DNA from: an uncultured Shinella sp.
GTDB lineage: Bacteria; Pseudomonadota; Alphaproteobacteria; Rhizobiales; Rhizobiaceae
Length of the DNA: 39,852 nt
Assembly (NCBI RefSeq): GCF_946479415.1
Contig: NZ_CAMLFY010000035.1
Coordinates: 1-39,852 of the forward strand
Direction: 5' to 3'
Under the pieces are notes generated by a model. It saw only the letters and a list, made by a program, of their open reading frames with translations. It was not told where the DNA came from and did not search any database. Made by a program: the position numbers and the translations under genes. Below, piece after piece: positions 31,987 through 39,852 of this stretch. How positions within the stretch are numbered: the stretch's first letter is position 1; every line of letters starts with the position of its first letter.

Positions 31987-32730
31987 ATGGAAACGATCCG
32001 GTCGGATGTCGCGGCCTGGGAATCCTATGGATTCTCCGCCGAGTCTGGTGAGCGTAAGAGTGCGCGTGAGCTTCTGGTTCAACATCTCGGACGCTGCGCG
32101 GAACGCGCCGGCCTCTCCTCGGGATTGAAGGCGCTGACCGATTACGTCAGTGCTTCCCACTATCTTCTCGTTCGTCACGACGTGTCGCCCGAAGCCGGGC
32201 TGGAAGCGGTCGTCGCTTCGGACTGGCCCTTCGACATGGTGCGCACCATTGCCGGCGCCATCGTCGCCAGCCAGTCCCGTCTCAGCGAACTGGACAAGTG
32301 CCTGAACCTGCTCAAGCCCTGCTTCGCCCATCTCAGTGATGACGTCGCGGTACCATCAGGCGTCAGCCGGGAATATTGCACCATCGCCTTTCATGTCGGG
32401 CGGGTGCGCATGTCGCTCGTGCTGCTCTTTCCGGAGCACTTCATTCTCTCGCAGAGCAAGCTGCGCGATGTCGGCGTCATGACCGGCTATTTCGCCAGCG
32501 TCTGCTGCAAGGGCGCCATCGCCCGGCAGGACCGCGAGATGGACCTGACGGAGCGCGAGATCGAGTGCCTCTACTGGATCGCCGAGGGAAAGACGAGCGA
32601 CGAGATCGCCGTCATCCTCGGCATATCCCGCAACACGATCAACAATTACATCACCAGCGTGATGCGCAAGACCGCGACGAAGACGCGGTCGGAAGCGATC
32701 GCCTGGGCCGTTCGAAACAGCCTGGTCTAG
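31987..32730 (+). CDS. visN: LuxR-family flagellar master regulator VisN
   Basis: With VisR, VisN sits at the top of the rhizobial motility hierarchy and activates rem and downstream flagellar genes. At 247 residues it is the size of S. meliloti VisN. An N-terminal ligand/partner domain (1-180) is followed by the LuxR helix-turn-helix: MDLTEREIECLYWIAEGKTS, then EIAVILGISRNTINNYITSV. It lacks an obvious acyl-homoserine-lactone-binding motif. ATG 31987 is chosen for its AGGGGG site and family length; the frame stays open upstream to 31894. The TAG stop is embedded in the start of an intergenic repeat. Confidence 0.94.
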   Translation: METIRSDVAAWESYGFSAESGERKSARELLVQHLGRCAERAGLSSGLKALTDYVSASHYLLVRHDVSPEAGLEAVVASDWPFDMVRTIAGAIVASQSRLSELDKCLNLLKPCFAHLSDDVAVPSGVSREYCTIAFHVGRVRMSLVLLFPEHFILSQSKLRDVGVMTGYFASVCCKGAIARQDREMDLTEREIECLYWIAEGKTSDEIAVILGISRNTINNYITSVMRKTATKTRSEAIAWAVRNSLV

Positions 32731-32834
32731 AGCATTTCCAGCCGAAGCGAGTTCGCTTCGGCGTCGGATAATGCGGTAAAAACAAAACCTAGAGCACTTC
32801 AGGTGAACCAGAGTTCACCGGAAGTGCTCTAGAG
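32728..32834. repeat. Intergenic repeat with two hairpins between visN and visR
   Basis: The segment starts at the visN stop (TAGAGCATTTCCAG). It contains GCCGAAGCGA-GT-TCGCTTCGGC (32741-32762), then GTCGGATAATGCGGTAAAAA, and a 20-base inverted repeat with one mismatch (32789-32808 against 32813-32832, loop CAGA). The AGAGCATTTCCAG and GCGGTAAAAACAAA blocks are a familiar repeated element in Rhizobiaceae intergenic regions. The second hairpin begins and ends with the same CTAGAGCA word. Confidence 0.7.
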
Positions 32835-32901
32835 CAACAGCAGCAAGCGTGCGCAGCGGTTTTGCGTCGATATATGCGCGAAACGAACGAGGAGAACAGC
32901 C

Positions 32902-33645
32902 ATGGGAACCCAGCTTTCCGCCCCCGCTGCCCTGGAAACGGAAATTCGGATCGCGCGACCACCCAAGGCGGCGCGGGCATCGGACTTCGTTTCCCGCCTG
33001 CAGATCATGCAGACCATTCTCGGTGCTGAACAATTCGCAGTTCTGCGGGTCGCCGGCCACGGATTGCCCTCGGCACGCAAGCTGACGCTGTCCCTGCACA
33101 ACTGGGCCAGCAATGTCGATGGCAATGCGCGCGCGCTGATCGAAGCCTACGGCGCGACGATGCTCACCCATCTCGAAGCTTCCATGTTGCCGCTGATCTG
33201 GGAAGGGGCGGGCGACAACCAGTTCGTCGAAACCGGCGCGGAACCCTTCACGGCACGCCTCCCGGCGCGGCTCCTGCCGTGGTCGGGCATTGCCTTTCCT
33301 GTCCGTCTCGGTACGCATGGCAATGGCTATGTCGTCTTCACCGGCGCCTTCATCGCGCCCTCGAGCGACCTCACCGTCGACATGCATATGAAAAGCTGCC
33401 AGATCCTGATCGATATGCTGGCGGTCGATGAGAAGAAACTGTTGCCGTCGGAAGCGCTGAGCGAACGCGAGATCGCCTGCCTGCAGATGGCCGGCGACGG
33501 CTGCATCTCCGAAGCCATTGCGGAGAAGATGGGTCTCTCCGTGCACACGGTGAACGCCTATCTCGGCACGGCGACGACCAAGCTCGACGCCGTCAACCGC
33601 ATCCAGGCCATCGCCAAGGCCATCCGCCTCGGTTACATCACCTGA
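32902..33645 (+). CDS. visR: LuxR-family flagellar master regulator VisR
   Basis: VisR is the partner of VisN, and the two are thought to act as a heteromeric activator of motility genes. It has 247 residues. An N-terminal domain (about 25-175, including FVSRLQIMQTILGAEQFAVL and LPWSGIAFPVRLG) is followed by the LuxR helix-turn-helix SEREIACLQMAGDGCISEAI and KMGLSVHTVNAYLGTATTKL. A GAGGAG Shine-Dalgarno precedes ATG 32902. It is separated from visN by 171 bases that hold a repeat element, so co-transcription with visN is possible but would have to pass two hairpins. A bidirectional terminator follows. Confidence 0.93.
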   Translation: MGTQLSAPAALETEIRIARPPKAARASDFVSRLQIMQTILGAEQFAVLRVAGHGLPSARKLTLSLHNWASNVDGNARALIEAYGATMLTHLEASMLPLIWEGAGDNQFVETGAEPFTARLPARLLPWSGIAFPVRLGTHGNGYVVFTGAFIAPSSDLTVDMHMKSCQILIDMLAVDEKKLLPSEALSEREIACLQMAGDGCISEAIAEKMGLSVHTVNAYLGTATTKLDAVNRIQAIAKAIRLGYIT

Positions 33646-33652
33646 CAAAACA

Positions 33653-33678
33653 AAACGGCCATGCAGGCATGGCCGTTT
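33653..33678. terminator. Bidirectional terminator between visR and the leftward flagellar genes
   Basis: A perfect 11-bp stem (AAACGGCCATG / CATGGCCGTTT) has a CAGG loop, with TTTCTTT on the plus side and TTTTGTTTT on the minus side. It lies eight bases after visR and 22 bases beyond the end of the leftward gene at 33701, so it can serve both convergent units. Confidence 0.9.
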
Positions 33679-33700
33679 CTTTAGCGCCCGCCCGCAGCCC

Positions 33701-34147
33701 TCAATGGGCGTGCTGCGATGCCGCGGGATCTGATTTCACATAACGGGATTCGGCAAGGCTCTTGCGCAGGAAAGCGGTGTTGTCGTCCGGATCCGGCGAC
33801 GGATCGTTGAAGGCGACATGGGTGACCTCCACGCCGGCCGTGTCCTTCTGCAAGAGCAGCTTGGCATAGACCGTCACGCCCTGCGGGCGGATTTCCATGT
33901 CCAGCGTCACCTCCGGCTCCGTATCCCAGTCGAGGCGATAATCGCCGCCGGCGCCGAAATTGATCGTGCCGGGGAGGAAATACAGCTCCGCGGCCGAAGA
34001 GACGAGGTCGGCCAGGTTCCCGTAGCACTCGAAACGCAACAGCGAGACGAGATCGGCGGCATCGAGCAGTCTGAGCTCAGTGGCGACCGGGCAGATTGCT
34101 TCTGCAACAATCTTCTCGCGCTCGGCGGAGTAGGTGCATTTTCTCAT
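33701..34147 (-). CDS. Hypothetical protein at the end of the motA-flhB operon (148 aa)
   Basis: This soluble protein has no recognised domain. It begins MRKCTYSAEREKIVAEAICP and contains strand-rich stretches such as YFLPGTINFGAGGDYRLDWD and EVTLDMEIRPQGVTVYAKLL, suggesting a beta-sandwich or lipid/ligand-binding-like fold (low certainty). The C-terminus is polar and ends SQHAH. It starts five bases after the flhB stop on the same strand and so is almost certainly co-transcribed with flhB. That hints at a flagellar link but shows no function. Confidence 0.85.
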   Translation of the reverse strand: MRKCTYSAEREKIVAEAICPVATELRLLDAADLVSLLRFECYGNLADLVSSAAELYFLPGTINFGAGGDYRLDWDTEPEVTLDMEIRPQGVTVYAKLLLQKDTAGVEVTHVAFNDPSPDPDDNTAFLRKSLAESRYVKSDPAASQHAH

Positions 34148-34152
34148 CGGAT

Positions 34153-35232
34153 CTAGTTTACCCGTCTGGTCTGGGGCGAAGCTGCATAAACCCGGTGAAT
34201 CAGCTCTGCCACGGCTTTGTAGAACACCGGTGGAATGACACTATCCACCGAGACTTGCGCAAACATTGAGCGTGCGAGCGGCGGATCTTCGAAAACGGGA
34301 ATTCCGTTCTCTTCGGCGATCTCGCGGATCTTCAGAGCGACAAGGTCCTGACCCTTTGCGACGACGACGGGTGCATCGCCTTCTTCACGAACATAACGCA
34401 GGGCGACGGCAAAGTGAGTCGGGTTGGCGATGACGAGCGTGGCGCGCGGCACGGCGGTGATCATGCGGCGGCGCGCGCGGTCGCGCTGGATCGAGCGCAT
34501 GCGGGCCTTGACGATCGGGTCGCCCTGCGACTGCTTCATTTCCTCCTTCACCTCCTGCTTCGTCATCATCAGTTCGGAGAACCAGTGGTAACGCGTCCAG
34601 GCAAAGTCGATGCCGGCGATGATCGCGGTGGCGAAGAGGATGATGAGCAGGACTTTGTTGATATCAGACGTCATCAGATAGATGAGCGTTGCCGGTTCGG
34701 AGAACATGGTGTCGAGCGAGGCGAAATAGTTGCCGCGCATCGCGATGCCGACGATCAGCGAGACGAGCATGATCTTGATCAGCGACTTGCCGAATTCGAC
34801 CATGCCTTGCTTGCCGAACATGCGGCCGAGGCCCGCGATCGGGCTGAGGCGCGACATCTGCGGGCGTATGCGTTCCAGAACCGGGCTCGGCATATTCTGG
34901 AAGACGGAGGAGGCGACGCCGAAGATCATCATCATGGCGAGGATCGGCAGAAGCAGCGCACCGGCCTCCCAGCCGAGATGGCGGAAGATCGCGATGACGT
35001 CGGTACCGGACTTGAGGTTCCAGGCTTCGGGCTGCTCGAAGAAGTCGCGCAGCGTCTCGTTCATGCGCGATACGCCGTCGGGCAGAAAGAAGACGAGGAA
35101 GAGATAGATCGCCAGCGTCGAGGCGAAGATGGTGATCTCGCGTGAAAAGGGCGTGTTGCCCTTTTCCATCGCGTCACGAATCTTCTTCTCTGTCGGGAGC
35201 TCTGTTTTACTGTCTTTGTCTTCGTCCGACAT
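34153..35232 (-). CDS. flhB: Flagellar export apparatus protein FlhB
   Basis: FlhB is an inner-membrane component of the flagellar type III export gate and controls substrate switching. It has 359 residues. The N-terminus carries the basic [20 protein letters not shown], then four membrane segments (about 32-52, 88-112, 150-167 and 190-212). The cytoplasmic domain contains the self-cleavage motif NPTH (Asn270-Pro271) in [15 protein letters not shown]. The start at 35232 (MSDEDKDS) has GGGG seven bases upstream; ATG 35244 would add four residues. The hairpin terminator at 35271 lies upstream, between fliG and flhB, so flhB may depend on read-through or its own promoter. Confidence 0.95.
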   Translation of the reverse strand: MSDEDKDSKTELPTEKKIRDAMEKGNTPFSREITIFASTLAIYLFLVFFLPDGVSRMNETLRDFFEQPEAWNLKSGTDVIAIFRHLGWEAGALLLPILAMMMIFGVASSVFQNMPSPVLERIRPQMSRLSPIAGLGRMFGKQGMVEFGKSLIKIMLVSLIVGIAMRGNYFASLDTMFSEPATLIYLMTSDINKVLLIILFATAIIAGIDFAWTRYHWFSELMMTKQEVKEEMKQSQGDPIVKARMRSIQRDRARRRMITAVPRATLVIANPTHFAVALRYVREEGDAPVVVAKGQDLVALKIREIAEENGIPVFEDPPLARSMFAQVSVDSVIPPVFYKAVAELIHRVYAASPQTRRVN

Positions 35233-35261
35233 GGCGTACCCCATGGCTGCTGCGAGCCACC

Positions 35262-35303
35262 AAAAGCAAACGGCCCGACACCCCCTTCTGGAGAGTCGGG
35301 CCG
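35262..35303 (-). terminator. Hairpin terminator between fliG and flhB
   Basis: On the minus strand, CGGCCCGAC and GTCGGGCCG form a perfect nine-base stem with a 15-base loop, followed by TTTGCTTTT. It lies 41 bases after the fliG stop and 39 bases before the flhB start, inside an otherwise continuous leftward flagellar gene run. It may attenuate transcription of flhB. Confidence 0.75.
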
Positions 35304-35344
35304 CTGGATACGCTCCGCTTGCGGCGATGTCGTGTCAAGGCGGA

Positions 35345-36382
35345 TCAGGCCGCTTCGGCTTCCTGTTCCTTCTCCTTCAACTGGATTTGTCCTGCCGCGG
35401 CCAGGCGAATGGCTTCCTGGGTGATCGAGCGGCGGGCAATCGCCACTTCGCGCGGGTTGCCGGCATCGCCGGCTGCGAGATCCGATTCGATCATGCGGCG
35501 CTGGCGCGCGCCGATCGAGGAGAGGATCGATTCGCGCAGTTCCATCGTCGCACCGCGCAGGGCGGCCGTGATGATATCGCCGGAGACGTCGTTGAACAGC
35601 GACACGCGGCTCTTCTGCGGCATGTAGAGCACGTCTTCGAAGAGGAAGATCTTCGGACGGACCTTCTTGACCGATTCGGTCGAAACCGTTTCGAGCGAGG
35701 CCAGCATCTCGTCGACCTGCGACTTCTCGAGTTCGTTCATGAGGTCGGCGACCTTGTTCGAGCCGACCGAATTGCGCTCGGAGTCCAGAGCATTGATCAT
35801 CTCGATGATCCGTGCCTCGACGATCGCGGTCGCCTTGGGGCTCGCGTCCTTGAGGTTGACGGTTCGGTTGATGATGTCGGCGCGCTGGGCCTCGGGAATT
35901 TCCACCAGCACCTTGGCGCCGAAGGCCGAAGGCATCATGGAGAGGATATAGGCGATGGTCTGCGGGTGTTCGTTGAGCAGGAACTTCGAGACGAAAACCG
36001 GGTCGGCGTCCTGCAGACGGTCCCAGATCGTCGATTCGAAGGCCTGGAAGGCGGCGCGGCGACCGAGCAGGCCGTCCACTTCGTCCGGCGTCAGGCCCTC
36101 TTCGAGGATGCCTTCCATCATCTTGGCGTTGTCCATCAGGCCCGCGCCCTCGGTGAAGAGGTCCTCGAACTCGTTGACGAGGTCGATCAGCTCATGCGGC
36201 GGGATGGCGCGCAGGTTCTGCGCGGCGGCGATGATCGCCTGAAGCTCGCTCTGTGTAAAATATTTCAGCAGCTTGCCGGCCACGCCCTTGCCCATGGCGA
36301 GAAGAACGGCTGCTGCCTTCTCGACCGGCGATAGCGGCGAACCAAGCGCCGTGGACGTCCCGAAATTTTCGAAATCCATCAT
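35345..36382 (-). CDS. fliG: Flagellar motor switch protein FliG
   Basis: FliG joins the C-ring to FliF and interacts with the MotA stator to generate torque. It has 345 residues in three domains: N-terminal (SPVEKAAAVLLAMGKGVAGK), middle with the EHPQTIAYILSMM motif (the EHPQR-type patch), and C-terminal torque domain with LFEDVLYM and charged helix residues in the GARQRRMIESDL area. It ends in a Glu/Lys/Ala-rich tail, QLKEKEQEAEAA. Two adjacent ATGs (36382, 36379) follow AGGGGGATAA; the first is listed. It lies 29 bases after fliN. Confidence 0.96.
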   Translation of the reverse strand: MMDFENFGTSTALGSPLSPVEKAAAVLLAMGKGVAGKLLKYFTQSELQAIIAAAQNLRAIPPHELIDLVNEFEDLFTEGAGLMDNAKMMEGILEEGLTPDEVDGLLGRRAAFQAFESTIWDRLQDADPVFVSKFLLNEHPQTIAYILSMMPSAFGAKVLVEIPEAQRADIINRTVNLKDASPKATAIVEARIIEMINALDSERNSVGSNKVADLMNELEKSQVDEMLASLETVSTESVKKVRPKIFLFEDVLYMPQKSRVSLFNDVSGDIITAALRGATMELRESILSSIGARQRRMIESDLAAGDAGNPREVAIARRSITQEAIRLAAAGQIQLKEKEQEAEAA

Positions 36383-36411
36383 GGATTATCCCCCTGAACC
36401 CTAACCGGGTG

Positions 36412-36996
36412 TCAGACCTTGCGTGTACTCTTCACTTCAATGAGCTTCACCCCGAAGCGGGTGTCGTCGTTTTCAAGAACCGTAATTTCGCCGCGGCCGA
36501 TGATGCGGCCGTTGACCATGACCTCGACGGGTTCGCCGATGCGGCGATCGAGCGCGATCGTTGCGCCTTCGCTGAGGTTCATCAGGCTGGAAACCTGCAT
36601 CTGGGACGAGCCGAGCACGATCTGCAGATCGATCGGGATGTCCATGATGAGGTCCATGTTGGACTCCATCGCGCTGCCCGGGCGGGGCGCTTCGCCGAGA
36701 TCGGCGGAGAAATCATTGCCGCCGCCGAAGTCGTTGCCGCCGAAGTCCGAACCGCCGAAGCTTGCGCCGCCACCGAAATCGGAGGTTGCCGCCGTGCCGC
36801 CGAAGTCGGAGCTGCCGAAATCGCCGCCGAAGGCAGCGAGCGGATCATCCGTGGCGGCCAGATCGGTGCCGAGCGAGCCGGTGGCATCCTTCTGAAGAAC
36901 GCCGCGCAGGTCGTCGATCGCCTGCTCCAGTTCCTGGTCGCCTGCATTGATGGAGGACATGAGATCGTCAGCGATGGGTGTTTTCTTCGGTGCCAT
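36412..36996 (-). CDS. fliN: Flagellar motor switch protein FliN with long Gly/Phe-rich N-terminal extension
   Basis: FliN builds the lower C-ring of the switch. It has 194 residues, much longer than the E. coli protein (about 137). The C-terminal SpoA domain (about 115-194) is typical: [32 protein letters not shown] and [19 protein letters not shown]. Residues 56-96 consist of [10 protein letters not shown]-type repeats, likely a flexible tether. Residues 19-34, [16 protein letters not shown], resemble the FliM CheY-binding peptide (see findings). The Shine-Dalgarno is weak. A 62-base gap separates it from fliM. Confidence 0.94.
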   Translation of the reverse strand: MAPKKTPIADDLMSSINAGDQELEQAIDDLRGVLQKDATGSLGTDLAATDDPLAAFGGDFGSSDFGGTAATSDFGGGASFGGSDFGGNDFGGGNDFSADLGEAPRPGSAMESNMDLIMDIPIDLQIVLGSSQMQVSSLMNLSEGATIALDRRIGEPVEVMVNGRIIGRGEITVLENDDTRFGVKLIEVKSTRKV

Positions 36997-37058
36997 AAGA
37001 CCACTATTCCATTCGAAACTTGCCTGAGGCTCGCCGCCCCGCAGGCTTCATACCTGAA

Positions 37059-38003
37059 TTATCCAATGATGTGCTGGAGGAGCTCGTCCTCCGATCCGTA
37101 CGTATCCTTGACCCTGACCGTGTAGCGCGCGCCAGACCGGCCGAATTCGCAGACATAGAGGTTGCGGCCGTTGGCGTTGACCTCGACGCGCACATCACCT
37201 GATTCGTTGAACGGGATGATGTCGCCGGCCTGCAGGCGGCTGATCGTGTCGAGCGTCTGGGCTTCGAGCCGGATGCGGGCCTCGAGCGTCACCTTCGAGC
37301 GGCGAACCTGCTCGCCCAGTCGCTCGCTCCATTCGACGCGGGTCTTCGGCGCATTGGCGGCCTTCGGTGCGGAGATCGTCGATTTCAGGAGAACGCTCTG
37401 CGGAATAACGACGTGGAAGGTCGAAAGAACCGGACCGATGCCGACGGCCATGTTGACCATCGCGACGTGCTCGTTTTCCGAGCCGTCTTCGATCGCCTTG
37501 CGCGTTTCGGCATTGTGCGCATGGCTGAGGAACGGCTCGAAGCCGTTCGCGCCGGAAACGGCGGTCTTCAGCACGCTGGAGATGCGGTCGAACATCATCG
37601 CGGCGAGATCAAGCTCGATCTTGGAGAGCGGGCGCGCTTCGGGGTCCTCGATGCTGTCGCTGACGGCGCCGAGCATGTTCTCGACGAGCGTGATGATCAT
37701 CGGGCTGTCGCAGATCAGCGTGAAGCGATCGCACCAGTCGCGCAGCGACGCGTCGCACATCGCCATGGCGCCGCCGAGGCCTTCGACGAGCGGGCCGTAT
37801 TTGCCCGTCTCGAAACCGGCATAGGAGACCGCGACCTCGAAGCCGAGTTCGCTTTCCAGCATGTCCGGAAGGAATTCGGCGAAGACGTCGCCCAGGGTGG
37901 CGCAGATCTTCGAAATGGTCGCCGTATCGCCAAGCTTGCCGGTGAGGCGTGCCAGCACGATCGGGTCGAGGGACGGGGCTGCGGTCACGGTCGCTCCACT
38001 CAT
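37059..38003 (-). CDS. fliM: Flagellar motor switch protein FliM
   Basis: FliM is the middle C-ring component and the usual CheY receptor. It has 314 residues. The CheC-like middle domain includes LESELGFEVAVSYAGFETGK and SKIELDLAAMMFDRISSVL. The C-terminal SpoA domain is visible as SKVTLEARIRLEAQTLDTIS, GDIIPFNESGDVRVEVNANG and LYVCEFGRSGARYTVRV. The N-terminus (MSGATVTAAPSLDPIVLARL) lacks the common LSQxEIDALL CheY-binding peptide. It begins three bases after the motA stop, with no clear Shine-Dalgarno, suggesting coupling. Confidence 0.94.
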   Translation of the reverse strand: MSGATVTAAPSLDPIVLARLTGKLGDTATISKICATLGDVFAEFLPDMLESELGFEVAVSYAGFETGKYGPLVEGLGGAMAMCDASLRDWCDRFTLICDSPMIITLVENMLGAVSDSIEDPEARPLSKIELDLAAMMFDRISSVLKTAVSGANGFEPFLSHAHNAETRKAIEDGSENEHVAMVNMAVGIGPVLSTFHVVIPQSVLLKSTISAPKAANAPKTRVEWSERLGEQVRRSKVTLEARIRLEAQTLDTISRLQAGDIIPFNESGDVRVEVNANGRNLYVCEFGRSGARYTVRVKDTYGSEDELLQHIIG

Positions 38004-38006
38004 TGC

Positions 38007-38885
38007 TTAGGCCGCCTTCGTGTCGCCGCCGCCGCCGGGATTCATCATCTCCTGCTCGACTGCGTCGATCGACGGGCGCTCGTAGGAAGAGATGGTCTTG
38101 CGGCCGTATTCCAGCGCCACCTGCGGCACGGAACCGTTCATGTAGGCGAGCAGTGTCTGCTTGACGATGATGTAGAGACGGTTCTGCTTCTCGCGCACGA
38201 CCTTGATGTTGGTCGCGATCGGCGTGACGATCGAATAGGACAGGAAGATGCCGAGCATGGTGCCGACGAGCGCCGAGCCGATGAGGCCGCCGAGAACTTC
38301 AGGCGATTCGTTGATCTTGCCCATCGCCTTGATAACCCCGAGAACGGCGGCGATGATGCCGATGGCCGGGAAAGCGTCGCCCATGGTGGAAAGCGACTGG
38401 TAGGGCTTCATCTTGTCGCGCGTGATGGTCTGGATTTCCTCGTCCATCAGCGCCTCGATCTCGTGCGAGCGGGCATTGCCGATGATGATGAGGCGGACGT
38501 AGTCGCAGATGAAGGCCGTCAGTTCCTTGTTGGCAAGAACCGTCGGGGCCGACTGGAAGATCGGCGACTCGTCCGGATTGTCGATATGGGCTTCGATCTC
38601 GTTGCGCGACTTGGTGCGCAGGTCGCGCATTAGGCTGTAGAGCACGCCGAGCGTGTCGAGATAGTGGCGTTCCTTGGGAACCTTGTGCTTGAAGGCCTCG
38701 CCGAGCGCCTTGCCGGTCTCCTTGATGACCTTCATCGTGTTGGCGACGATGAAGCCGCCGACGCCCGCGCCGCCGATGATCATGAGCTCGAACGGCTGGT
38801 TGAGCACCGCGAGATGCCCGCCCATGGCCATGAAGCCGCCCAAGACGCAGCCGACCGTAACGATTAGACCAATGATGATATTCAT
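38007..38885 (-). CDS. motA: Flagellar stator protein MotA
   Basis: MotA forms the proton-driven stator with MotB, which is not in the window. It has 292 residues with the expected four membrane segments: near 2-22, 32-50, about 170-190 ([18 protein letters not shown]) and 200-222 ([19 protein letters not shown]). The large cytoplasmic loop between segments two and three contains the charged region [15 protein letters not shown] that contacts FliG. It is the first gene of the leftward motA-fliM-fliN-fliG-flhB run. It is divergent from the DUF1217 gene, with 172 bases between them holding both promoters. Confidence 0.96.
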   Translation of the reverse strand: MNIIIGLIVTVGCVLGGFMAMGGHLAVLNQPFELMIIGGAGVGGFIVANTMKVIKETGKALGEAFKHKVPKERHYLDTLGVLYSLMRDLRTKSRNEIEAHIDNPDESPIFQSAPTVLANKELTAFICDYVRLIIIGNARSHEIEALMDEEIQTITRDKMKPYQSLSTMGDAFPAIGIIAAVLGVIKAMGKINESPEVLGGLIGSALVGTMLGIFLSYSIVTPIATNIKVVREKQNRLYIIVKQTLLAYMNGSVPQVALEYGRKTISSYERPSIDAVEQEMMNPGGGGDTKAA

Positions 38886-39057
38886 GAGCGCAGGGGTCCC
38901 GACACAATTCTGACCCTTCTGGAAATACGGTTCCAGCCTTGCGTGAAGCTGTACCTAACGGCCGGTTTACCGATCAGGTTCGCACAAGCAAAAGCCCGCA
39001 GGATCATGGCTCATAACGGGCCATCGCGCCCTCTTGCACCTTGATCGGCGGGCTATC
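38886..39057. promoter_or_regulatory. Divergent motA / DUF1217-flgF promoter region
   Basis: This 172-base intergenic region between divergent flagellar units must contain both promoters. A small inverted repeat, CTGGAA-ATACGG-TTCCAG, lies at 38919-38936. No standard -35/-10 pair stands out on either strand, as expected if a flagellar activator is required. Confidence 0.45.
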
Positions 39058-39837
39058 GTGACGACCACCTATACGAGCTACCAGTTGATTTCCTCCGACC
39101 TCCAGACGTCGCTGAAGCGCGTTTCGGAGCAGCCGGACGTCAAGCGCGAGACGGAATACTACCTCGAGAAGATCGGCGACGTGAAATCGATCGACGACTT
39201 CTTCGCCGACACCAGGCTGTATAACTACGTGATGAAGGCGCATGGCCTGGAGGACATGGCCTATGCCAAGGCCTTCATGCGCAAGGTGCTGACCGAGGGT
39301 GTCGACAACAAGGATGCCTTCGCCAACCAGCTTACCGACACGCGCTACAAGGAACTGGCGCAATCGCTGAACTTCGCCCGCAACGGTGAAGTCGCCACGC
39401 TGATGGAAAGTGCCCAGAAGGGCATGGTCGACAAGTATACCCGCCAGACGCTGGAGATCAGCGCCGGCGAGGACAATACGGGTGTGCGCCTGGCGCTCTA
39501 TTTTGAGCGCATGGCCCCCTCGATCACCTCGGGCTATTCGATCATCGCCGACGACGCCATCGCGCAGGTCGTGCGCACGGCGCTCCAGCTTCCCGCCGAA
39601 TTCGCCGCCACCGATATCGACCGTCAGGCCGCCTATTACGAGGACGTGCTGAAACTGGACGAGTTCAAGGACCCGTCGAAGGTCGGCAAGTTCCTTGAGC
39701 GGTTCACCTCGATGTGGGAACTCGAAAACCCCACGGGCAGCGTCGACTCGCTTTCCGCCTTCCAGCCGTCGGGCCTGATCGGCATTTCGACGGATCTTCT
39801 GCTTTCCATCAACAATCTGAAACTTGGAGGTCGCTGA
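39058..39837 (+). CDS. DUF1217 family flagellar-cluster protein
   Basis: This 259-residue helical, soluble protein of the DUF1217 family is regularly found just before flgF in rhizobial flagellar clusters; the molecular role is not established. It starts TTTYTSYQLISSDLQTSLKR and contains ETEYYLEKIGDVKSIDDFFA, repeated Phe/Tyr/Asp-rich helical segments and a C-terminal GIGISTDLLLSINNL-like end. The start is taken as GTG 39058 (GGCGGG seven bases upstream); TTG 39034 would add eight non-conserved residues. The Shine-Dalgarno GGAGG of flgF overlaps its last codons. Confidence 0.85.
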   Translation: MTTTYTSYQLISSDLQTSLKRVSEQPDVKRETEYYLEKIGDVKSIDDFFADTRLYNYVMKAHGLEDMAYAKAFMRKVLTEGVDNKDAFANQLTDTRYKELAQSLNFARNGEVATLMESAQKGMVDKYTRQTLEISAGEDNTGVRLALYFERMAPSITSGYSIIADDAIAQVVRTALQLPAEFAATDIDRQAAYYEDVLKLDEFKDPSKVGKFLERFTSMWELENPTGSVDSLSAFQPSGLIGISTDLLLSINNLKLGGR

Positions 39838-39838
39838 G

Positions 39839-39852
39839 ATGCAGACCGGGCT
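39839..39852 (+). CDS. flgF: Start of flgF (flagellar basal-body rod protein), truncated by window end
   Basis: An ATG two bases after the DUF1217 stop, with GGAGG eight bases upstream, begins MQTG, which is how rhizobial FlgF begins. Only 14 bases are visible, so the call rests on the start, the context and gene order. Confidence 0.5.

Noticed and set aside
1..39852. CRISPR arrays, tRNA or rRNA genes, insertion sequences, prophage genes
   Set aside because: No regular spaced repeats, cloverleaf-like segments, transposase or integrase motifs were seen on either strand.

Overview
The window looks like a chromosomal segment of an alphaproteobacterium in the Rhizobiaceae (Rhizobium, Agrobacterium, Ensifer or Shinella type). 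The evidence is high-GC coding with strong third-position bias, the che/fla/mot/vis gene order known from Sinorhizobium meliloti and Agrobacterium, a rhaDI / rhaRSTPQUK rhamnose locus of the Rhizobium leguminosarum type, and intergenic palindromic mosaic repeats of the rhizobial kind. Genus cannot be fixed from sequence reading alone. I see no rRNA, tRNA, IS element, CRISPR array or prophage gene.

Positions 1-9.5 kb hold housekeeping and poorly characterised genes: the 3' end of rpsA with a strong terminator; a large Pro/Ala/acid-rich protein of unknown function; a nicotinamide phosphoribosyltransferase (NadV/NAMPT type); a DUF6665 protein; a second large unknown coiled-coil protein; a DUF817 membrane protein with a short RNase D; a small exported protein; a D-2-hydroxyacid dehydrogenase; and a GlsB/YeaQ membrane protein.

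Positions 9.5-20.3 kb are a complete L-rhamnose catabolic locus. rhaD and rhaI run leftward. rhaR (DeoR repressor), rhaS, rhaT, rhaP, rhaQ (ABC importer), rhaU (mutarotase) and rhaK (kinase) run rightward. The divergent intergenic region carries a nested palindrome whose outer arms contain both candidate -35 boxes. Rhamnose would be imported by RhaSTPQ, anomerised by RhaU, isomerised by RhaI, phosphorylated by RhaK, then cleaved and the lactaldehyde processed by the two-domain RhaD.

Positions 20.3-29.7 kb are the chemotaxis operon: icpA (soluble globin-coupled receptor), a candidate 47-codon ORF, cheS, cheY1, cheA, cheW, cheR, cheB, cheY2, cheD and cheT. Most junctions are 1-4 nt stop/start overlaps. 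The two-CheY system with CheS, without classical CheZ, is the S. meliloti arrangement.

Positions 29.7-39.85 kb are flagellar genes: fliF, then visN and visR (LuxR-type master regulators) on the plus strand; motA-fliM-fliN-fliG-flhB plus an unknown gene on the minus strand; and a DUF1217 gene with the first bases of flgF at the right edge.

The observations I rate most worth checking are: (a) FliM lacks the usual N-terminal CheY-binding peptide, while FliN starts with a similar peptide followed by a Gly/Phe repeat tether; (b) a perfect 14-bp AT-rich palindrome containing a full CtrA box upstream of visN; (c) an exactly fitting small ORF between icpA and cheS; (d) a CheZ-like DxxxQ motif in CheT; and (e) the nested rha operator.
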